From positions 2,501 to 66,500 of the forward strand of contig DASPNR010000002.1 in NCBI GenBank assembly GCA_035626395.1: a stretch of DNA of 64,000 nt, in the 5' to 3' direction. The notes beneath the pieces were generated by a model, which worked only from the letters and a program-made list of their open reading frames with translations, was not told where the DNA came from and ran no database searches. Made by a program: the position numbers and the translations under genes. This stretch comes from Candidatus Limnocylindrales bacterium. Lineage in GTDB: Bacteria > Desulfobacterota > Binatia > UBA1149 > CAITLU01. This document shows, in pieces, positions 46,176 through 55,804 of the stretch; positions within the stretch are counted from its first letter, which is position 1; each line of letters opens with the position of its first letter.

Positions 46176-46768
46176 CCAAGGCACAGGATTTTCGCATCAA
46201 TAGCGAGATACGCGCCCGCGAAGTGCGCGTGATCGACAGCAACGGCGACCAGCTCGGCATCATGACTCTGAACGATGCGCGCGCGATCGCCGAAGGGAAA
46301 TCGATGGATCTCGTCGAGGTCGCCGGCACCGCCCAGCCGCCGGTCGTGCGGATCATGGACTTCCACAAGTTCCGCTACGAGCAGCGCAAGAAGGTGCAGG
46401 AGTCGCGCAAGAAGAGCACGTCTCCGGCGCAGCAGATGAAGGAGGTCAAGCTCCGTTCGCGGACCGAGGCCCACGACATCGAGTTCAAGACGAGCCACAT
46501 CCGGCGCTTCCTGGCCGCAGGGCATCGGGTGAAGATCACGGTCTTCTTCAAAGGCCGGGAGATCAGCCGGCCCGACATGGGCAAGGCGATGCTCCTGAAG
46601 GTGTTGGGCACGATCACCGATGTGGCCGCCGCCGAAGGCGAGCCGCGGCTGGAAGGCCGAAACATGTCGGTGGTGGTCGTGCCGACCAAGCAGAAGCCGG
46701 AGAAGCCGGAGAAGTCGGCGGCCAAGCCGCCCAAGCCGGCAGAGGGAGAACACAATGCCGAAGGTTAA
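46172..46768 (+). CDS. infC: Translation initiation factor IF-3 with AUA start codon
   Basis: 198 residues. Prevents premature subunit joining and checks start codons. The first canonical start (46223) would cut off the conserved N-terminus. Reading back gives ATA 46172, 4 nt after GGAGGTG, giving AKAQDFRINSEIRAREVRVI, the normal IF-3 start. IF-3 mRNAs commonly use a rare initiator (AUU in E. coli), so that IF-3 limits its own synthesis; AUA would do the same. The start overlaps the thrS stop. VVRIMDFHKFRYEQ and KEVKLRSRTEAHD are conserved. The C-terminal tail is Lys/Pro-rich. Confidence 0.92.
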   Translation: MAKAQDFRINSEIRAREVRVIDSNGDQLGIMTLNDARAIAEGKSMDLVEVAGTAQPPVVRIMDFHKFRYEQRKKVQESRKKSTSPAQQMKEVKLRSRTEAHDIEFKTSHIRRFLAAGHRVKITVFFKGREISRPDMGKAMLLKVLGTITDVAAAEGEPRLEGRNMSVVVVPTKQKPEKPEKSAAKPPKPAEGEHNAEG

Positions 46769-46952
46769 GACGAAGAGAGGAGCCGCCAAGCGCTTCTCGG
46801 TGACGGGGAGCGGGCGGATCAAGCGCGGGCGCGCATACCACCGCCATCAGCTCTCCTGCAAGACGCGGAAGCAGAAGAGGCGCCTGCGCACGGCCACGAT
46901 GGTGGCCGACGTGGACGTCAAGGCGATCAAGCGCATCCTGCCCAACGACTGA
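46755..46952 (+). CDS. rpmI: 50S ribosomal protein bL35
   Basis: 65 residues: MPKVKTKRGAAKRFSVTGSG start, GRAYHRHQLSCKTRKQKRRL core. Start overlaps the end of infC by 14 nt, so translational coupling is likely. Standard infC-rpmI-rplT operon, in which bL20 usually controls the operon. Confidence 0.97.
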   Translation: MPKVKTKRGAAKRFSVTGSGRIKRGRAYHRHQLSCKTRKQKRRLRTATMVADVDVKAIKRILPND

Positions 46953-46985
46953 CGCGGGCGACGCGCCGCCAAGGAGAGATCAGCA

Positions 46986-47342
46986 ATGCCAAGAGTCACA
47001 CGTGGCACCAAGGGCCACCGCCGCCACAAGAAGATCCTGAAGATCGCCAAGGGCTACGTCGGAGGGCGCAAGCTCTATCGGCAGGGCCGCGAGACCGTCG
47101 AGAAGGGCCTGACCTACGCCTACCGCGACCGCAAGGTCCGCAAGCGCGACTTCCGCCGCCTGTGGATCGTGCGCATCAACGCGGCTGCACGCGACGAGGG
47201 CCTCAGCTACGCCCTGTTCATGCACGGCCTCAAGCAGGCCGGCGTCGAGATCGATCGCAAGGCGCTCGCCGAGATGGCGGTCAACGAGCGCGCGGCGTTC
47301 TCGGAGCTCGTGGCGTTGGCGAAATCCAAGCTGGCGGCCTGA
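46986..47342 (+). CDS. rplT: 50S ribosomal protein bL20
   Basis: 118 residues. [19 protein letters not shown] start, [20 protein letters not shown], then [29 protein letters not shown]. Full length. Needed for 50S assembly and autogenous repressor of its operon in known cases. AAGGAGAG precedes the ATG. Confidence 0.98.
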   Translation: MPRVTRGTKGHRRHKKILKIAKGYVGGRKLYRQGRETVEKGLTYAYRDRKVRKRDFRRLWIVRINAAARDEGLSYALFMHGLKQAGVEIDRKALAEMAVNERAAFSELVALAKSKLAA

Positions 47343-47358
47343 GCAGCGGCGGGTCGCA

Positions 47359-48390
47359 TTGGCGATTTCCGAACAGGAGCCAGAGAGCATCGCGGCCGAA
47401 GCGCTCGATCGGATCCGAGCGAGCGCCGAGGCCTCCGCGCTCGAGGCCGTCAGAGTCGAGTTCCTCGGCAAGAAGGGGCGTCTGACCGGTGCCCTGCGCG
47501 CGCTGGGCAAGCTGCCGCCGCAGGAGCGGCCGGTATTCGGACAGCGGGTCAACGCCGCCAAGGAATCGCTCGAGGCCGCCATTGCCGCGCGCGAAGCCGA
47601 CCTTCGCGCGCTGGCGCGGCAGGCGGCGCTCGAGTCGGAGTTCGTCGATGTCACGCTGCCCGGGTTTGGAGCGCCCCTCGGCAGCATCCACCCGCTGTCG
47701 CGCACGTTGCGCGAGATTTGCGACATCCTCGGCGGCCTCGGCTTCGAAATCGCCGAAGGCCCGGAGGTCGAGGACGACTACCACAACTTCGAGGCGCTCA
47801 ACATTCCGCCCGACCATCCCGCCCGCGACATGCACGACACCTTCTTCGTGCGGGGCGGCGGGGTGATGCGCACGCACACGTCGCCGGTGCAGATTCGCGT
47901 CATGAAATCGCGCAAGCCGCCGATCCGAATCATCGCGCCCGGCGCCGCCTACCGCATCGACGACGACGCGACGCATTCGCCGATGTTCCATCAGGTGGAG
48001 GCCCTGATGGTGGACCGCGGCATCACGTTCGCTCACCTCAAGGGCGTGCTGACGGCGTTCGTGCAGCAGTACTTCGAGCGCGATCTGCCGGTGCGACTGC
48101 GACCGAGCTTCTTCCCGTTCACCGAGCCGAGCGCCGAGGTCGACATCGGCTGCGTCGTCTGCGGCCGGGACGGCAGCGACTGCCGGGTGTGCAAGGGCAC
48201 CGGCTGGTTGGAGGTCCTTGGCGCCGGCATGGTCGATCCTGTCCTGTTCCGGCACGTCGGGTACGACGCCGAAGAGCTGACCGGATTCGCGTTCGGCCTC
48301 GGCGTGGAACGCGTGGCGATGCTCAAATATCGCATCGACGACATCCGCCTCTTCTACAACGGCGACCTTCGGTTCCTGCGTCAGTTCTGA
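47359..48390 (+). CDS. pheS: Phenylalanyl-tRNA synthetase alpha subunit
   Basis: 343 residues. Class II core with motif 2 [20 protein letters not shown] region, motif 3 [19 protein letters not shown], and the N-terminal coiled-coil that binds tRNA. It has the [21 protein letters not shown] insert found in many bacterial PheS (Cys-rich but common). Start is TTG 47359 with a weak ribosome-binding site. Partner of pheT, 9 nt downstream. Confidence 0.95.
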   Translation: MAISEQEPESIAAEALDRIRASAEASALEAVRVEFLGKKGRLTGALRALGKLPPQERPVFGQRVNAAKESLEAAIAAREADLRALARQAALESEFVDVTLPGFGAPLGSIHPLSRTLREICDILGGLGFEIAEGPEVEDDYHNFEALNIPPDHPARDMHDTFFVRGGGVMRTHTSPVQIRVMKSRKPPIRIIAPGAAYRIDDDATHSPMFHQVEALMVDRGITFAHLKGVLTAFVQQYFERDLPVRLRPSFFPFTEPSAEVDIGCVVCGRDGSDCRVCKGTGWLEVLGAGMVDPVLFRHVGYDAEELTGFAFGLGVERVAMLKYRIDDIRLFYNGDLRFLRQF

Positions 48391-48399
48391 GAATCCTGC

Positions 48400-50796
48400 A
48401 TGCGCGTCTCGTATCAATGGCTGTCCGAGCTCGTTGCCGATCTGCCTCCTCTCGACGATGTCGTACGGTGCCTGACGATGGGCGGGCTCGAGGTCGAGTC
48501 GGTGGAAAAGCCGAAGCTCGCCTACGGAGAGGCGCTGGTCGTCGCGCGGATCGCACGGATGGAGCCGCATCCCAACGCCGACCGCCTGACGCTGTGCCAC
48601 GTCGACGACGGCGGGCCGCTGCGCCAGGTCGTGTGCGGCGCGCGCAACATGCAGGAGGGCGACACGGTGGTGCTGGCGCGGCCGGGCTGCGAGCTGCCCG
48701 GCGGACTGCGCATCAAGGCCGCCAGGCTGCGAGGCGTCGAGTCGCAGGGGATGCTGTGCTCGGCATCGGAGCTGGGGCTCGAGCAGGAGAGCCAAGGCAT
48801 CCTCATCCTCGAAAACGGCCTGACGGCGGGCATTCCGGCAGCGCGGCTGCTCGGGCTCGACGACGTGATCCTCGAGGTCGCGATCACGCCCAACCGCGGC
48901 GACTGCCTGAGCATGCGCGGAATCGCGCGCGAGGTCTCCGCGCTGTGCGGCGCCTCGCTGCGGCCGATGGCGGCGGCGCCGGCCGTGCGTCTCGGTGAAG
49001 GCGCGGTTCCCGTTTGCATCGAAGTACGCGACCGCTGCTCGCTCTATCGCGGCGGCGTGCTGCGCGGCGTGCGCGTTGCGGCCTCGCCCACCTGGCTGCG
49101 AACGCGGCTTGCGGCAGCGGGCCTGCGCTCGATCAACAATGTCGTCGACGTGACCAACTTCGTTCTTCTCGAGCTCGGTCAGCCGCTTCATGCGTTCGAT
49201 CTGCCGCTGCTGGACGGCCCCGAGATCCGGGTGCGGCTGGGCCGGCCGGGTGAGCGGCTTCGCACTCTCGATGATCGAGACCTCGAGCTCGACGGCGACG
49301 ATCTCGTGATCGCCGACGCGCGCCGTCCCGTCGCTCTGGCCGGCGTGATGGGTGGCGCCGAGACGGCCGTGAGCAACGGCACGCACGAGATCCTGCTTGA
49401 AGCCGCGGTCTTCGATCCGGCCGGCGTGCGCCGCACCTCCCGCCGCCACTCCATCGCCACCGACTCCTCCTATCGTTTCGAACGCGGCATCGACGCGACG
49501 TCGGTCGATTCGGCGCTGGCGCGGGCGATGGCGCTGCTGCAGGAGCTCGCGCTGGCCTCGCGTGACGAGGCCGTCTGTGCAGACGGAGCATCGCCGACCG
49601 AGGTCCGGCGCATCACGCTGCGTCCGGCGCGCGTGCAGCAGGTGCTGGGCGTGGCGGTCGAGACATCGCAGATCGGCGACATTCTCTCTGCGCTCGGTTG
49701 CGAGGTCGCAGCGCGCCAGGAGGATGGCGCACTCGCCGTCGGCGTGCCGGGCCACCGCATCGATCTGGAACGCGAGATCGATCTGATCGAGGAGGTCGCG
49801 CGCGTGCGCGGCTACGACGCCATTCCAGCCGTCCTTCCGCACATGCCGATGATGCGCGTGCGCATCTCGCGCCACGAGCGTGCGCAGCGCGACCTGCGCG
49901 CACTGCTGACGGCCTGCGGTGTGAGCGAGCACCTGGCGATGACGTTCGCGACGGCGCACGACAACCGGCGTTTCCCGGGGCTGCACGAAGGAGAGCCCGT
50001 GCGTCTGCTCAATCCCGTGCGCGCGGGAGAAGACGAGCTGAGGCGCAGCGTGCTGGGCTCGCTGACGGCAGCGGTACGGGTCAATGCGGCGGCGGCACAG
50101 CCGCGCATCGACCTCTTCACGATCGGCTCGACCTTTTTCCGGGGAAGCGGCGGCCAGGTGGAGCAGCGCCAGAGCCTGGGCATCGTGCTCTGCGGCGCCC
50201 GGCCCGGCCGCGGGCCGGGAAGGAACGAGCCGCTGTCGTTCGGCGACCTCAAGGCCATCACCGAGAGGGTGCTGACCCTGCTGGCTCCCGGCCTTGCAGC
50301 GCGGTTCGTTGCAACGAGTGCGCGGGCGGAGTACCACCCGCGATCCTGCGCCGCCGTTCAGGTGGGCGAGGCGGTCCTGGCCCACCTTGGCAAGCTCCAT
50401 CCCGATATCGCGGAACAGCTGGAAATTACAGAAGAAATCTTCCTGGCCGAGATTGACTACCCGAGGGTCGTTGAGTATTCTCCGCGCCATCCGGGGCTGC
50501 GTCCGATCCCGCGCTACCCGAGCTCGACGCGTGACGTTTCACTTCTCGTTGCGCGCACGATGCCGGCTGGTGCCGCGATCGAGGCAGTGGAGCGTCTGGA
50601 GGATCCCTGCATCGAAAGCATCGTCGTGTTCGACGAGTACAGCGGAGCGGGTATCGGTCAGGACGAGAAAGCGCTTGGCTACACGATCGTGTACCGTGCA
50701 GCCGATCGAACGCTCACCGACGCCGAGGTGACGGCCCTGCATGAGAAGGTTTCAAACGTGCTGATCGAGCAACTTCGGGCGCGGGTTCGTACATGA
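48400..50796 (+). CDS. pheT: Phenylalanyl-tRNA synthetase beta subunit
   Basis: 798 residues. Domains in order: B1, a tRNA-binding OB fold (about 38-155) with ARIARMEPHPNADRLTLCHV, B3/B4 editing domain, B5 (about 400-475), the B6/B7 core (class II-like without catalysis) and the C-terminal ferredoxin-fold anticodon domain (about 705-798; YPSSTRDVSLLV). All present. Stop overlaps the downstream frame at 50793. Confidence 0.96.
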   Translation: MRVSYQWLSELVADLPPLDDVVRCLTMGGLEVESVEKPKLAYGEALVVARIARMEPHPNADRLTLCHVDDGGPLRQVVCGARNMQEGDTVVLARPGCELPGGLRIKAARLRGVESQGMLCSASELGLEQESQGILILENGLTAGIPAARLLGLDDVILEVAITPNRGDCLSMRGIAREVSALCGASLRPMAAAPAVRLGEGAVPVCIEVRDRCSLYRGGVLRGVRVAASPTWLRTRLAAAGLRSINNVVDVTNFVLLELGQPLHAFDLPLLDGPEIRVRLGRPGERLRTLDDRDLELDGDDLVIADARRPVALAGVMGGAETAVSNGTHEILLEAAVFDPAGVRRTSRRHSIATDSSYRFERGIDATSVDSALARAMALLQELALASRDEAVCADGASPTEVRRITLRPARVQQVLGVAVETSQIGDILSALGCEVAARQEDGALAVGVPGHRIDLEREIDLIEEVARVRGYDAIPAVLPHMPMMRVRISRHERAQRDLRALLTACGVSEHLAMTFATAHDNRRFPGLHEGEPVRLLNPVRAGEDELRRSVLGSLTAAVRVNAAAAQPRIDLFTIGSTFFRGSGGQVEQRQSLGIVLCGARPGRGPGRNEPLSFGDLKAITERVLTLLAPGLAARFVATSARAEYHPRSCAAVQVGEAVLAHLGKLHPDIAEQLEITEEIFLAEIDYPRVVEYSPRHPGLRPIPRYPSSTRDVSLLVARTMPAGAAIEAVERLEDPCIESIVVFDEYSGAGIGQDEKALGYTIVYRAADRTLTDAEVTALHEKVSNVLIEQLRARVRT

Positions 50797-50837
50797 CAGC
50801 TCCCGATCTTCCCTGGGCGGCACACGAGGCGTCGCGA

Positions 50838-51125
50838 ATGACCAAGGCCGAAATCGTCGAGCGCATCTACGAAAGGGTGGGGTTCTCCAAGAAGGAGGCC
50901 GCCGAAGTGGTCGAGTCGATCTTCGAGGTCATCAAGGCCCGACTCGAGCAGGGCGAGAAGGTGAAGATCTCCGGGTTCGGCAACTTCGTGATCAACGAGA
51001 AGAGGCCGCGCAAGGGGCGCAATCCGCAGACTGGTGAGGAGATCGTCATCACCGGTCGCCGGGTCCTCAGCTTCAAGCCGAGCCAGGTCCTCAAACGGAC
51101 CATCAACTCGGACGGCGCGGCGTGA
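50838..51125 (+). CDS. ihfA: Integration host factor alpha subunit
   Basis: 95 residues. HU/IHF fold: [20 protein letters not shown], then [20 protein letters not shown] with [10 protein letters not shown], the beta-arm with the bending Pro. It is in the usual place after pheT. Start ATG 50838 has GAGG 8 nt upstream; ATG 50793 (overlapping pheT stop) would add 15 residues and is possible. IHF helps bend DNA at sigma-54 promoters, such as those of the Tad locus. Confidence 0.93.
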   Translation: MTKAEIVERIYERVGFSKKEAAEVVESIFEVIKARLEQGEKVKISGFGNFVINEKRPRKGRNPQTGEEIVITGRRVLSFKPSQVLKRTINSDGAA

Positions 51126-51517
51126 ACGAGGAAGGCGAGGAGCACGGCGACCTTCAGAACGTCGAAGTCGCCGAGGGCACGGGGCTTCCGCCCGACAAGC
51201 TCTACTTCAAGATCGGCGAGGTGGCCAGAATCGTCGGGGTCAAGCCCTACGTCCTGCGCTACTGGGAATCCGAGTTCAGCGTCATCAAGCCCGGCAAGAC
51301 GCGCTCCAAGCACCGCCTCTACCGCCGCAAGGACGTGGAGACGCTGCTCCGAATCAAGGACCTGCTCCACCACCGGCGCTTCACCATCGAAGGGGCGCGC
51401 CGCCAGCTCCGCCAGGATGCGGCTGCCGAAAGCGGAGGCGCCGTCGGCGGCGTCGAAACCGAGTCGCTGCGCGAGATCCGCGACGCCCTGATCCAGATCC
51501 GCGATTCGCTGTCCTGA
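51122..51517 (+). CDS. MerR-family regulator following ihfA
   Basis: 131 residues. N-terminal winged-helix MerR HTH with [24 protein letters not shown] (about 29-52) and [30 protein letters not shown]. The regulator next to ihfA with this architecture is a widespread pairing in Proteobacteria; its target is unknown. GTG start overlaps the ihfA stop (GTGA). No metal-binding Cys in the C-terminal part. Confidence 0.9.
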   Translation: MNEEGEEHGDLQNVEVAEGTGLPPDKLYFKIGEVARIVGVKPYVLRYWESEFSVIKPGKTRSKHRLYRRKDVETLLRIKDLLHHRRFTIEGARRQLRQDAAAESGGAVGGVETESLREIRDALIQIRDSLS

Positions 51518-51526
51518 TCGTACAGG

Positions 51527-52831
51527 ATGAGGCCCGCGACGACAGCCGCGCTCCTCCTCGCTCACGTCTTCCTGTGGCCGGCGCGCGCCGCGCACGCCGT
51601 GGAAGTCCCCATCATCGATTCCGGCGACACCGCATGGGTCCTGGTATCGGCGGCGCTGGTGCTGCTGATGACGCCGGGCCTGGCGTTCTTCTATGGCGGC
51701 ATGGTGCGTCCCAAGAACGTGCTGTCGTCGCTCATGCACAGCTTCGTGGCCATGGGCGTGATGACGGTGCAGTGGGTCGTGTTCGGCTACTCGCTCGCGT
51801 TCAGCGATAACAACGCGTTCATCGGCGGCACGGGCTATCTGTTGCTGAACGGCGTGGCCAACGATGCGCCGTGGCCCGGCTACACCATCCCCCACAGCGT
51901 CTTCATGGGCTTCCAGATGATGTTCGCGATCATCACGCCTGCGCTGGTCAGCGGCGCGATCGCCGAGCGCATGCAGTTCAAGACGTGGGTCGTCTTCATC
52001 CTGCTGTGGGGAACGCTGGTCTACGATCCGATCTGTCACTGGGTCTGGGCGTCGGATGGGTGGCTGTTCCGAATGGGTGCGCTCGATTTTGCTGGCGGCA
52101 CCGTCGTGCACATCAGCTCGGGCGTCTCGGCCCTGGCGCTGACGCTGCTGCTGGGGCGGCGCATCGGCTACCCGCACACGCCGATGAAACCCCACAATCT
52201 CGGCATGACGCTGCTCGGCACGGGCCTTTTGTGGTTCGGCTGGGTGGGCTTCAACGGCGGGAGCGCGCTGGCGGCCGACGCTACCGCCGCCAATGCATTC
52301 GTCGCGACCCACGTCGCGGCGTCCGCTGCGGCCATCACCTGGTCGCTCGTGGAGGCGAGCCATCGCGGCAAGGCCAGCGCGCTCGGCTTCGCCTCGGGCG
52401 CAGTGGCAGGTCTGGTCGGCATCACGCCCGCGTGCGGGTTCGTGGGCGTGGGCGGCGCGCTGGCCATCGGCGTGACCGTGGCGCTGGCCTGCTACGGCGG
52501 CGTCATGATGAAGCACCGTCTCGGCTACGATGACTCCCTCGACGCGTTCGGCATCCATGGCATCGGCGGCGCCTGGGGTGCCGTAGCCACCGGCATCTTC
52601 TGCGTCGCCGCGCTGACGCCCGACAAGGCCGGCGGGCTGCTCGATGCCGGCAACGTCGGACGCGTGGGCGTGCAGGCGATCGGCGCCGCCGCCACCCTCG
52701 GCTATGCATTCGTGGTCACGCTGGTGCTGGGCAAGATACTGGACGCGACGATGGGCCTGCGCGTCAGCGAGGAAGACGAGCGGCATGGCATCGATCTGAC
52801 CGCGCATGGCGAGACCGGCTACGACCTCTAG
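51527..52831 (+). CDS. amt: Ammonium transporter
   Basis: 434 residues. N-terminal signal-like segment, then 11 membrane helices. Channel histidines: H195 (GGTVVHISSGVSAL) and H344 (GIHGIGGAWG). MTPGLAFFYGG and FGYSLAFSD are Amt family blocks. Imports ammonium; usually with a PII protein, which is not seen here. Follows the MerR gene by 9 nt. A C-terminal tail of about 35 residues is present. Confidence 0.95.
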   Translation: MRPATTAALLLAHVFLWPARAAHAVEVPIIDSGDTAWVLVSAALVLLMTPGLAFFYGGMVRPKNVLSSLMHSFVAMGVMTVQWVVFGYSLAFSDNNAFIGGTGYLLLNGVANDAPWPGYTIPHSVFMGFQMMFAIITPALVSGAIAERMQFKTWVVFILLWGTLVYDPICHWVWASDGWLFRMGALDFAGGTVVHISSGVSALALTLLLGRRIGYPHTPMKPHNLGMTLLGTGLLWFGWVGFNGGSALAADATAANAFVATHVAASAAAITWSLVEASHRGKASALGFASGAVAGLVGITPACGFVGVGGALAIGVTVALACYGGVMMKHRLGYDDSLDAFGIHGIGGAWGAVATGIFCVAALTPDKAGGLLDAGNVGRVGVQAIGAAATLGYAFVVTLVLGKILDATMGLRVSEEDERHGIDLTAHGETGYDL

Positions 52832-52918
52832 TCACGCGACTCGTGCGCATAGCGCGCATCTCGAACGACGGCTCAGTTGCCTTGCGATCCGCGCCTGCTA
52901 TCGTCCGCGGCCTCTCGA

Positions 52919-52995
52919 CGGGGTGTGGCGCAGTCTGGTAGCGCACTCGCTTGGGGTGTGAGTGGTCGCTGGTTCAAATCCAGTCACCCCGACCA
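52919..52995 (+). tRNA. tRNA-Pro (GGG anticodon)
   Basis: Acceptor CGGGGTG/CACCCCG, D-stem GCGC/GCGC, anticodon stem CTCGC/GTGAG with loop TTGGGGT (anticodon GGG), T-arm GCTGGTTCAAATCCAGT, discriminator A and encoded CCA. It sits alone in the amt-surE gap; the remaining sequence there shows nothing. Confidence 0.95.
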
Positions 52996-53130
52996 TCCGG
53001 GGACTGGCTCCATTTCGGACCTTCGAAATGGCGCCCGTCCCCGCATTCCACGCACGCGTGATTTCTTCCGCACCGACGCCGTCTTGGCCACCTTGACCTC
53101 CGGAGACCACGAAGGAATCATCCGCGCCTC

Positions 53131-53871
53131 ATGCTGCTGGCCTGCAACGACGACGGAATCCAATCGGCAGGCCTGCTGGCGCTTGTCGAGTCCCTCCAAC
53201 AGATCGACGAGGTGGTGGTGGTGGCGCCGGACCGCGAGCGCTCCGCCGTCAGCCACGCGCTGACCCTGGAGCGGCCGCTGCGTGCCGAAGAGATTCGCCC
53301 CGGCTGGTTCGCGGTCGACGGCACGCCGACCGACTGCATCAACCTCGCGCTCAACGGCCTGTTTCGTGACCGGCGGCCCTGGCTGGTCGTCTCGGGCATC
53401 AATCGCGGCGCCAACCTCGGCGACGACATCACGTATTCGGGAACGGTATCGGCGGCCATGGAGTCGGTGCTTTTGGGCATTCCGGCCGTGGCCTTCTCGC
53501 AGGTCGGCCGGGTAACGTTCCAGTACGCCGCAGCCGCCTCGTTCGCCGCGGCGCTGGTGGCCTCGCTTCGCGGCCGGCCGCTGCCGCCGGACACCCTTCT
53601 CAACGTCAACGTGCCCGACAGCGCGCCCACCGGCTACGCGATCACGCGTCAGGGCAAACGGCGCTACGGGGACGCGATCGTCGAGAACGTCGACCCGCGC
53701 GGCCGCAAGTACTACTGGATCGGCGGCTCCGAACTCGAGTTCGATGATGCGCCGGGAACCGATTTCACCGCCATCCGCGATGGCCTGATTTCGGTGACGC
53801 CGCTGCATCTGGACCTGACCAACTACGATTCGATCAAGGCGCTGGCGTCGCTCGAGCTGAGCTGGCCGTGA
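53131..53871 (+). CDS. surE: 5'-nucleotidase SurE
   Basis: 246 residues. Metal-dependent nucleoside monophosphate phosphatase. Starts LLACNDDGIQSAGL, with the ligand motif NDDG, then VVAPDRERSAVSH, VSGINRGANLGDDITYSGTV and a GTPTDC loop. Length is normal. An ATG with CCGCGCCTC upstream has no clear ribosome-binding site. apt follows directly. Confidence 0.95.
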   Translation: MLLACNDDGIQSAGLLALVESLQQIDEVVVVAPDRERSAVSHALTLERPLRAEEIRPGWFAVDGTPTDCINLALNGLFRDRRPWLVVSGINRGANLGDDITYSGTVSAAMESVLLGIPAVAFSQVGRVTFQYAAAASFAAALVASLRGRPLPPDTLLNVNVPDSAPTGYAITRQGKRRYGDAIVENVDPRGRKYYWIGGSELEFDDAPGTDFTAIRDGLISVTPLHLDLTNYDSIKALASLELSWP

Positions 53872-53900
53872 AACCGGCGCCGGCGCGCCGCAGGTTGCAA

Positions 53901-54413
53901 ATGGATATCTCCGCTTTGATCCGCGACGTGCCCGACTTCCCCAAGCCGGGAATCCTCTTCAAGGACATCACCCCCGTCCTGGCCAACGGCGATGCGCTGC
54001 GCGCCGTCGTCGATCGCATGGCGGAACGCTACCGCGGCCGCATCGACGCGGTGGTGGGCATCGAGTCGCGCGGCTTCCTGCTGGGAGCGCCGGTGGCCTA
54101 CGCTCTCGGCGTCGGCCTTTGCATCGTTCGCAAGCCGGGCAAGCTGCCGCACGACCGCCACACCGTCACCTACGATCTCGAGTACGGCAGCGACTCCCTC
54201 GAGATCCACAAGGATGCGCTGCCCCACCACGGTCGTGTGGCGGTGATCGATGACCTGCTGGCCACGGGAGGAACTGCACGAGCCACCGTCGAGCTGGTTC
54301 GCGCCGCCGGCGGCAGCGTCGTCGAATGCGGGTTCCTGATCGAGCTCGCGTTTCTCGGCGGCGCGACGCGCTTGCAGCCGACGCCGACGTTTGCACTGCT
54401 GCGATACGACTGA
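53901..54413 (+). CDS. apt: Adenine phosphoribosyltransferase
   Basis: 170 residues. Salvages adenine to AMP using PRPP. DFPKPGILFKDITPVL is the Apt N-terminus; the PRPP loop is VAVIDDLLATGGTARA; ESRGFLLGAPVA is also conserved. ATG 53901 is chosen because family proteins begin near here; a GTG at 53868 overlapping the surE stop would add 11 residues. Works with Prs-made PRPP. Confidence 0.93.
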   Translation: MDISALIRDVPDFPKPGILFKDITPVLANGDALRAVVDRMAERYRGRIDAVVGIESRGFLLGAPVAYALGVGLCIVRKPGKLPHDRHTVTYDLEYGSDSLEIHKDALPHHGRVAVIDDLLATGGTARATVELVRAAGGSVVECGFLIELAFLGGATRLQPTPTFALLRYD

Positions 54414-54453
54414 ACGTTATGGAGCCGACCGAGCTGCCCGCGCTGGAGCGACC

Positions 54454-55674
54454 GTGAAGGAACATCCGTACAAGGAAAAGCCCACGTTCAAGGACATGAT
54501 GAACGACGTGGTCGAGTACGGCTCGTGCTGCGAGTGCGGCTCGTGCGTGCTGGTGTGTCCGCACAACGTCATCGAGTACATCGACGGCAAGCCCAAGCAG
54601 ACCGCCAAGGCCACCGCGCCTTTCGACTACTGCGGCATCAGCGAGGGCATCGGCTGCGACGTCTGCGCGCAGGTCTGCCCGCGTCTGGCCCCGCGCGAGT
54701 TCCAGCTCCCTTCCAGCGTCTTCGGAGGCCAGGAGGGGCGTCTGTATCGCGGCGGCTTCGGCACCTACCAGGAGATCTACGCCGCTCGTGCCAAGGATCC
54801 GCGCATCCTGGAGGTGTGTCAGGACGGTGGGGTCGTCACCGCCTTGCTCGTTCACCTGATGCAGACCGGCCGCATCGACGGCGCCATCGTCTCGGCCCCC
54901 GATCCGGAGCGGCCGTGCGCGCCGAGGCCCATCTGCGCAACCACGGTGGACGAAATCGTCGAAGCCGCAGGCTCCTGGTACACCTACGTCCCCAACGACC
55001 TGGCGCTCCAGCAGGCGGTGGACAAGGACTGCCAGCGCGTCGCCTTCGTCGGTGTGCCCTGCCAGGTCACGCCCGTGCGCAAGGCCGAGCTGCGCGACAC
55101 CGGCTTCATCCGCACCGACACCAAGCGCGACAAGATCATCGATCGGCAGACCAAGAGTTTGAAGGACCCGGTCAGCCGCATCGCCGTTCGCATCGGCCTG
55201 CTGTGCTCGGAGGTCTTCGATTTCGAAGGGCTGATGGTGCGCAAGATCGAAGGCGAGCTCGGCATCCCGCTGACGGACGTCAAGAAATTCAACGTCAAGG
55301 GGGAGGTGCTCGTCTACCGCAAGGACGGGGAGCTCGTGAAGATCAACCTGCGCGAGGCGCAGGAGCACGCGCGCCCCGAGTGCCATCACTGTGGAGACTT
55401 CTCCGCCGAGCTGGCCGACATCTCCTGCGGCGGCGTGGGCTCGATGGACTGGACCATCACCATCACGCGCACGGATCTGGGGCGGCGCGTCATGCAGGAC
55501 ATGATCGATGCGGGGTTGCTGGAGGTGAGGCCTATCGAAGACTTCGAGAACTCGCTCAAGGTCCTGCTGCGGCTGGCGCGCCGGCAGCATCAGCGAGTGC
55601 CGGTGGGGCCCGGCGGCTTGCCGGCGGTGCGGCCGAGCTACTACCGGCCTTCACCGGACGGCGCCGGCAGCTGA
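54454..55674 (+). CDS. Coenzyme F420 hydrogenase/dehydrogenase beta-subunit (FrhB) family iron-sulfur flavoprotein
   Basis: 406 residues. N-terminal ferredoxin-like cluster: C25-x2-C28-x2-C31-x3-C35-P; a second group C68-x2-C71-x3-C75-P; then the FrhB domain with CQDGGVVTALLVHLM (about 127-141) and ECHHCGDFSAELADISCGGVG near residue 310. This domain binds FAD and, in some proteins, F420. Neither hydrogenase nor F420-biosynthesis genes are nearby, so the redox partner is unknown; other members reduce hydroxymethyl-chlorophyll or polysaccharide ketals. GTG 54454 with GGAG 7 nt upstream. Confidence 0.85.
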   Translation: MKEHPYKEKPTFKDMMNDVVEYGSCCECGSCVLVCPHNVIEYIDGKPKQTAKATAPFDYCGISEGIGCDVCAQVCPRLAPREFQLPSSVFGGQEGRLYRGGFGTYQEIYAARAKDPRILEVCQDGGVVTALLVHLMQTGRIDGAIVSAPDPERPCAPRPICATTVDEIVEAAGSWYTYVPNDLALQQAVDKDCQRVAFVGVPCQVTPVRKAELRDTGFIRTDTKRDKIIDRQTKSLKDPVSRIAVRIGLLCSEVFDFEGLMVRKIEGELGIPLTDVKKFNVKGEVLVYRKDGELVKINLREAQEHARPECHHCGDFSAELADISCGGVGSMDWTITITRTDLGRRVMQDMIDAGLLEVRPIEDFENSLKVLLRLARRQHQRVPVGPGGLPAVRPSYYRPSPDGAGS

Positions 55675-55711
55675 GGGTCCGCGCCGCCGGCTCGATTTCC
55701 CAATCCATTCC

Positions 55712-55740
55712 TTGACTCAGGCTGCGCAGCCGCCATAGCT
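55712..55740 (+). promoter_or_regulatory. Candidate sigma-70 promoter of the PHP-domain gene
   Basis: TTGACT (55712-55717), a 17-nt spacer, and ATAGCT (55735-55740), about 65 nt before ATG 55805. The -35 box matches well; the -10 box is weak. Confidence 0.4.
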
Positions 55741-55804
55741 TCGCGCGCGAAGCGGGGGCGCCGCCGCACGAATAATCGTCCGTCCGATCCTGGGGAGGGT
55801 CTTC

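Noticed and set aside
47281..50490. A 1069-codon open frame on the minus strand
   Set aside because: Antisense to pheS and pheT, which have complete domains. High-GC antisense frames are often open; no ribosome-binding site or family match.
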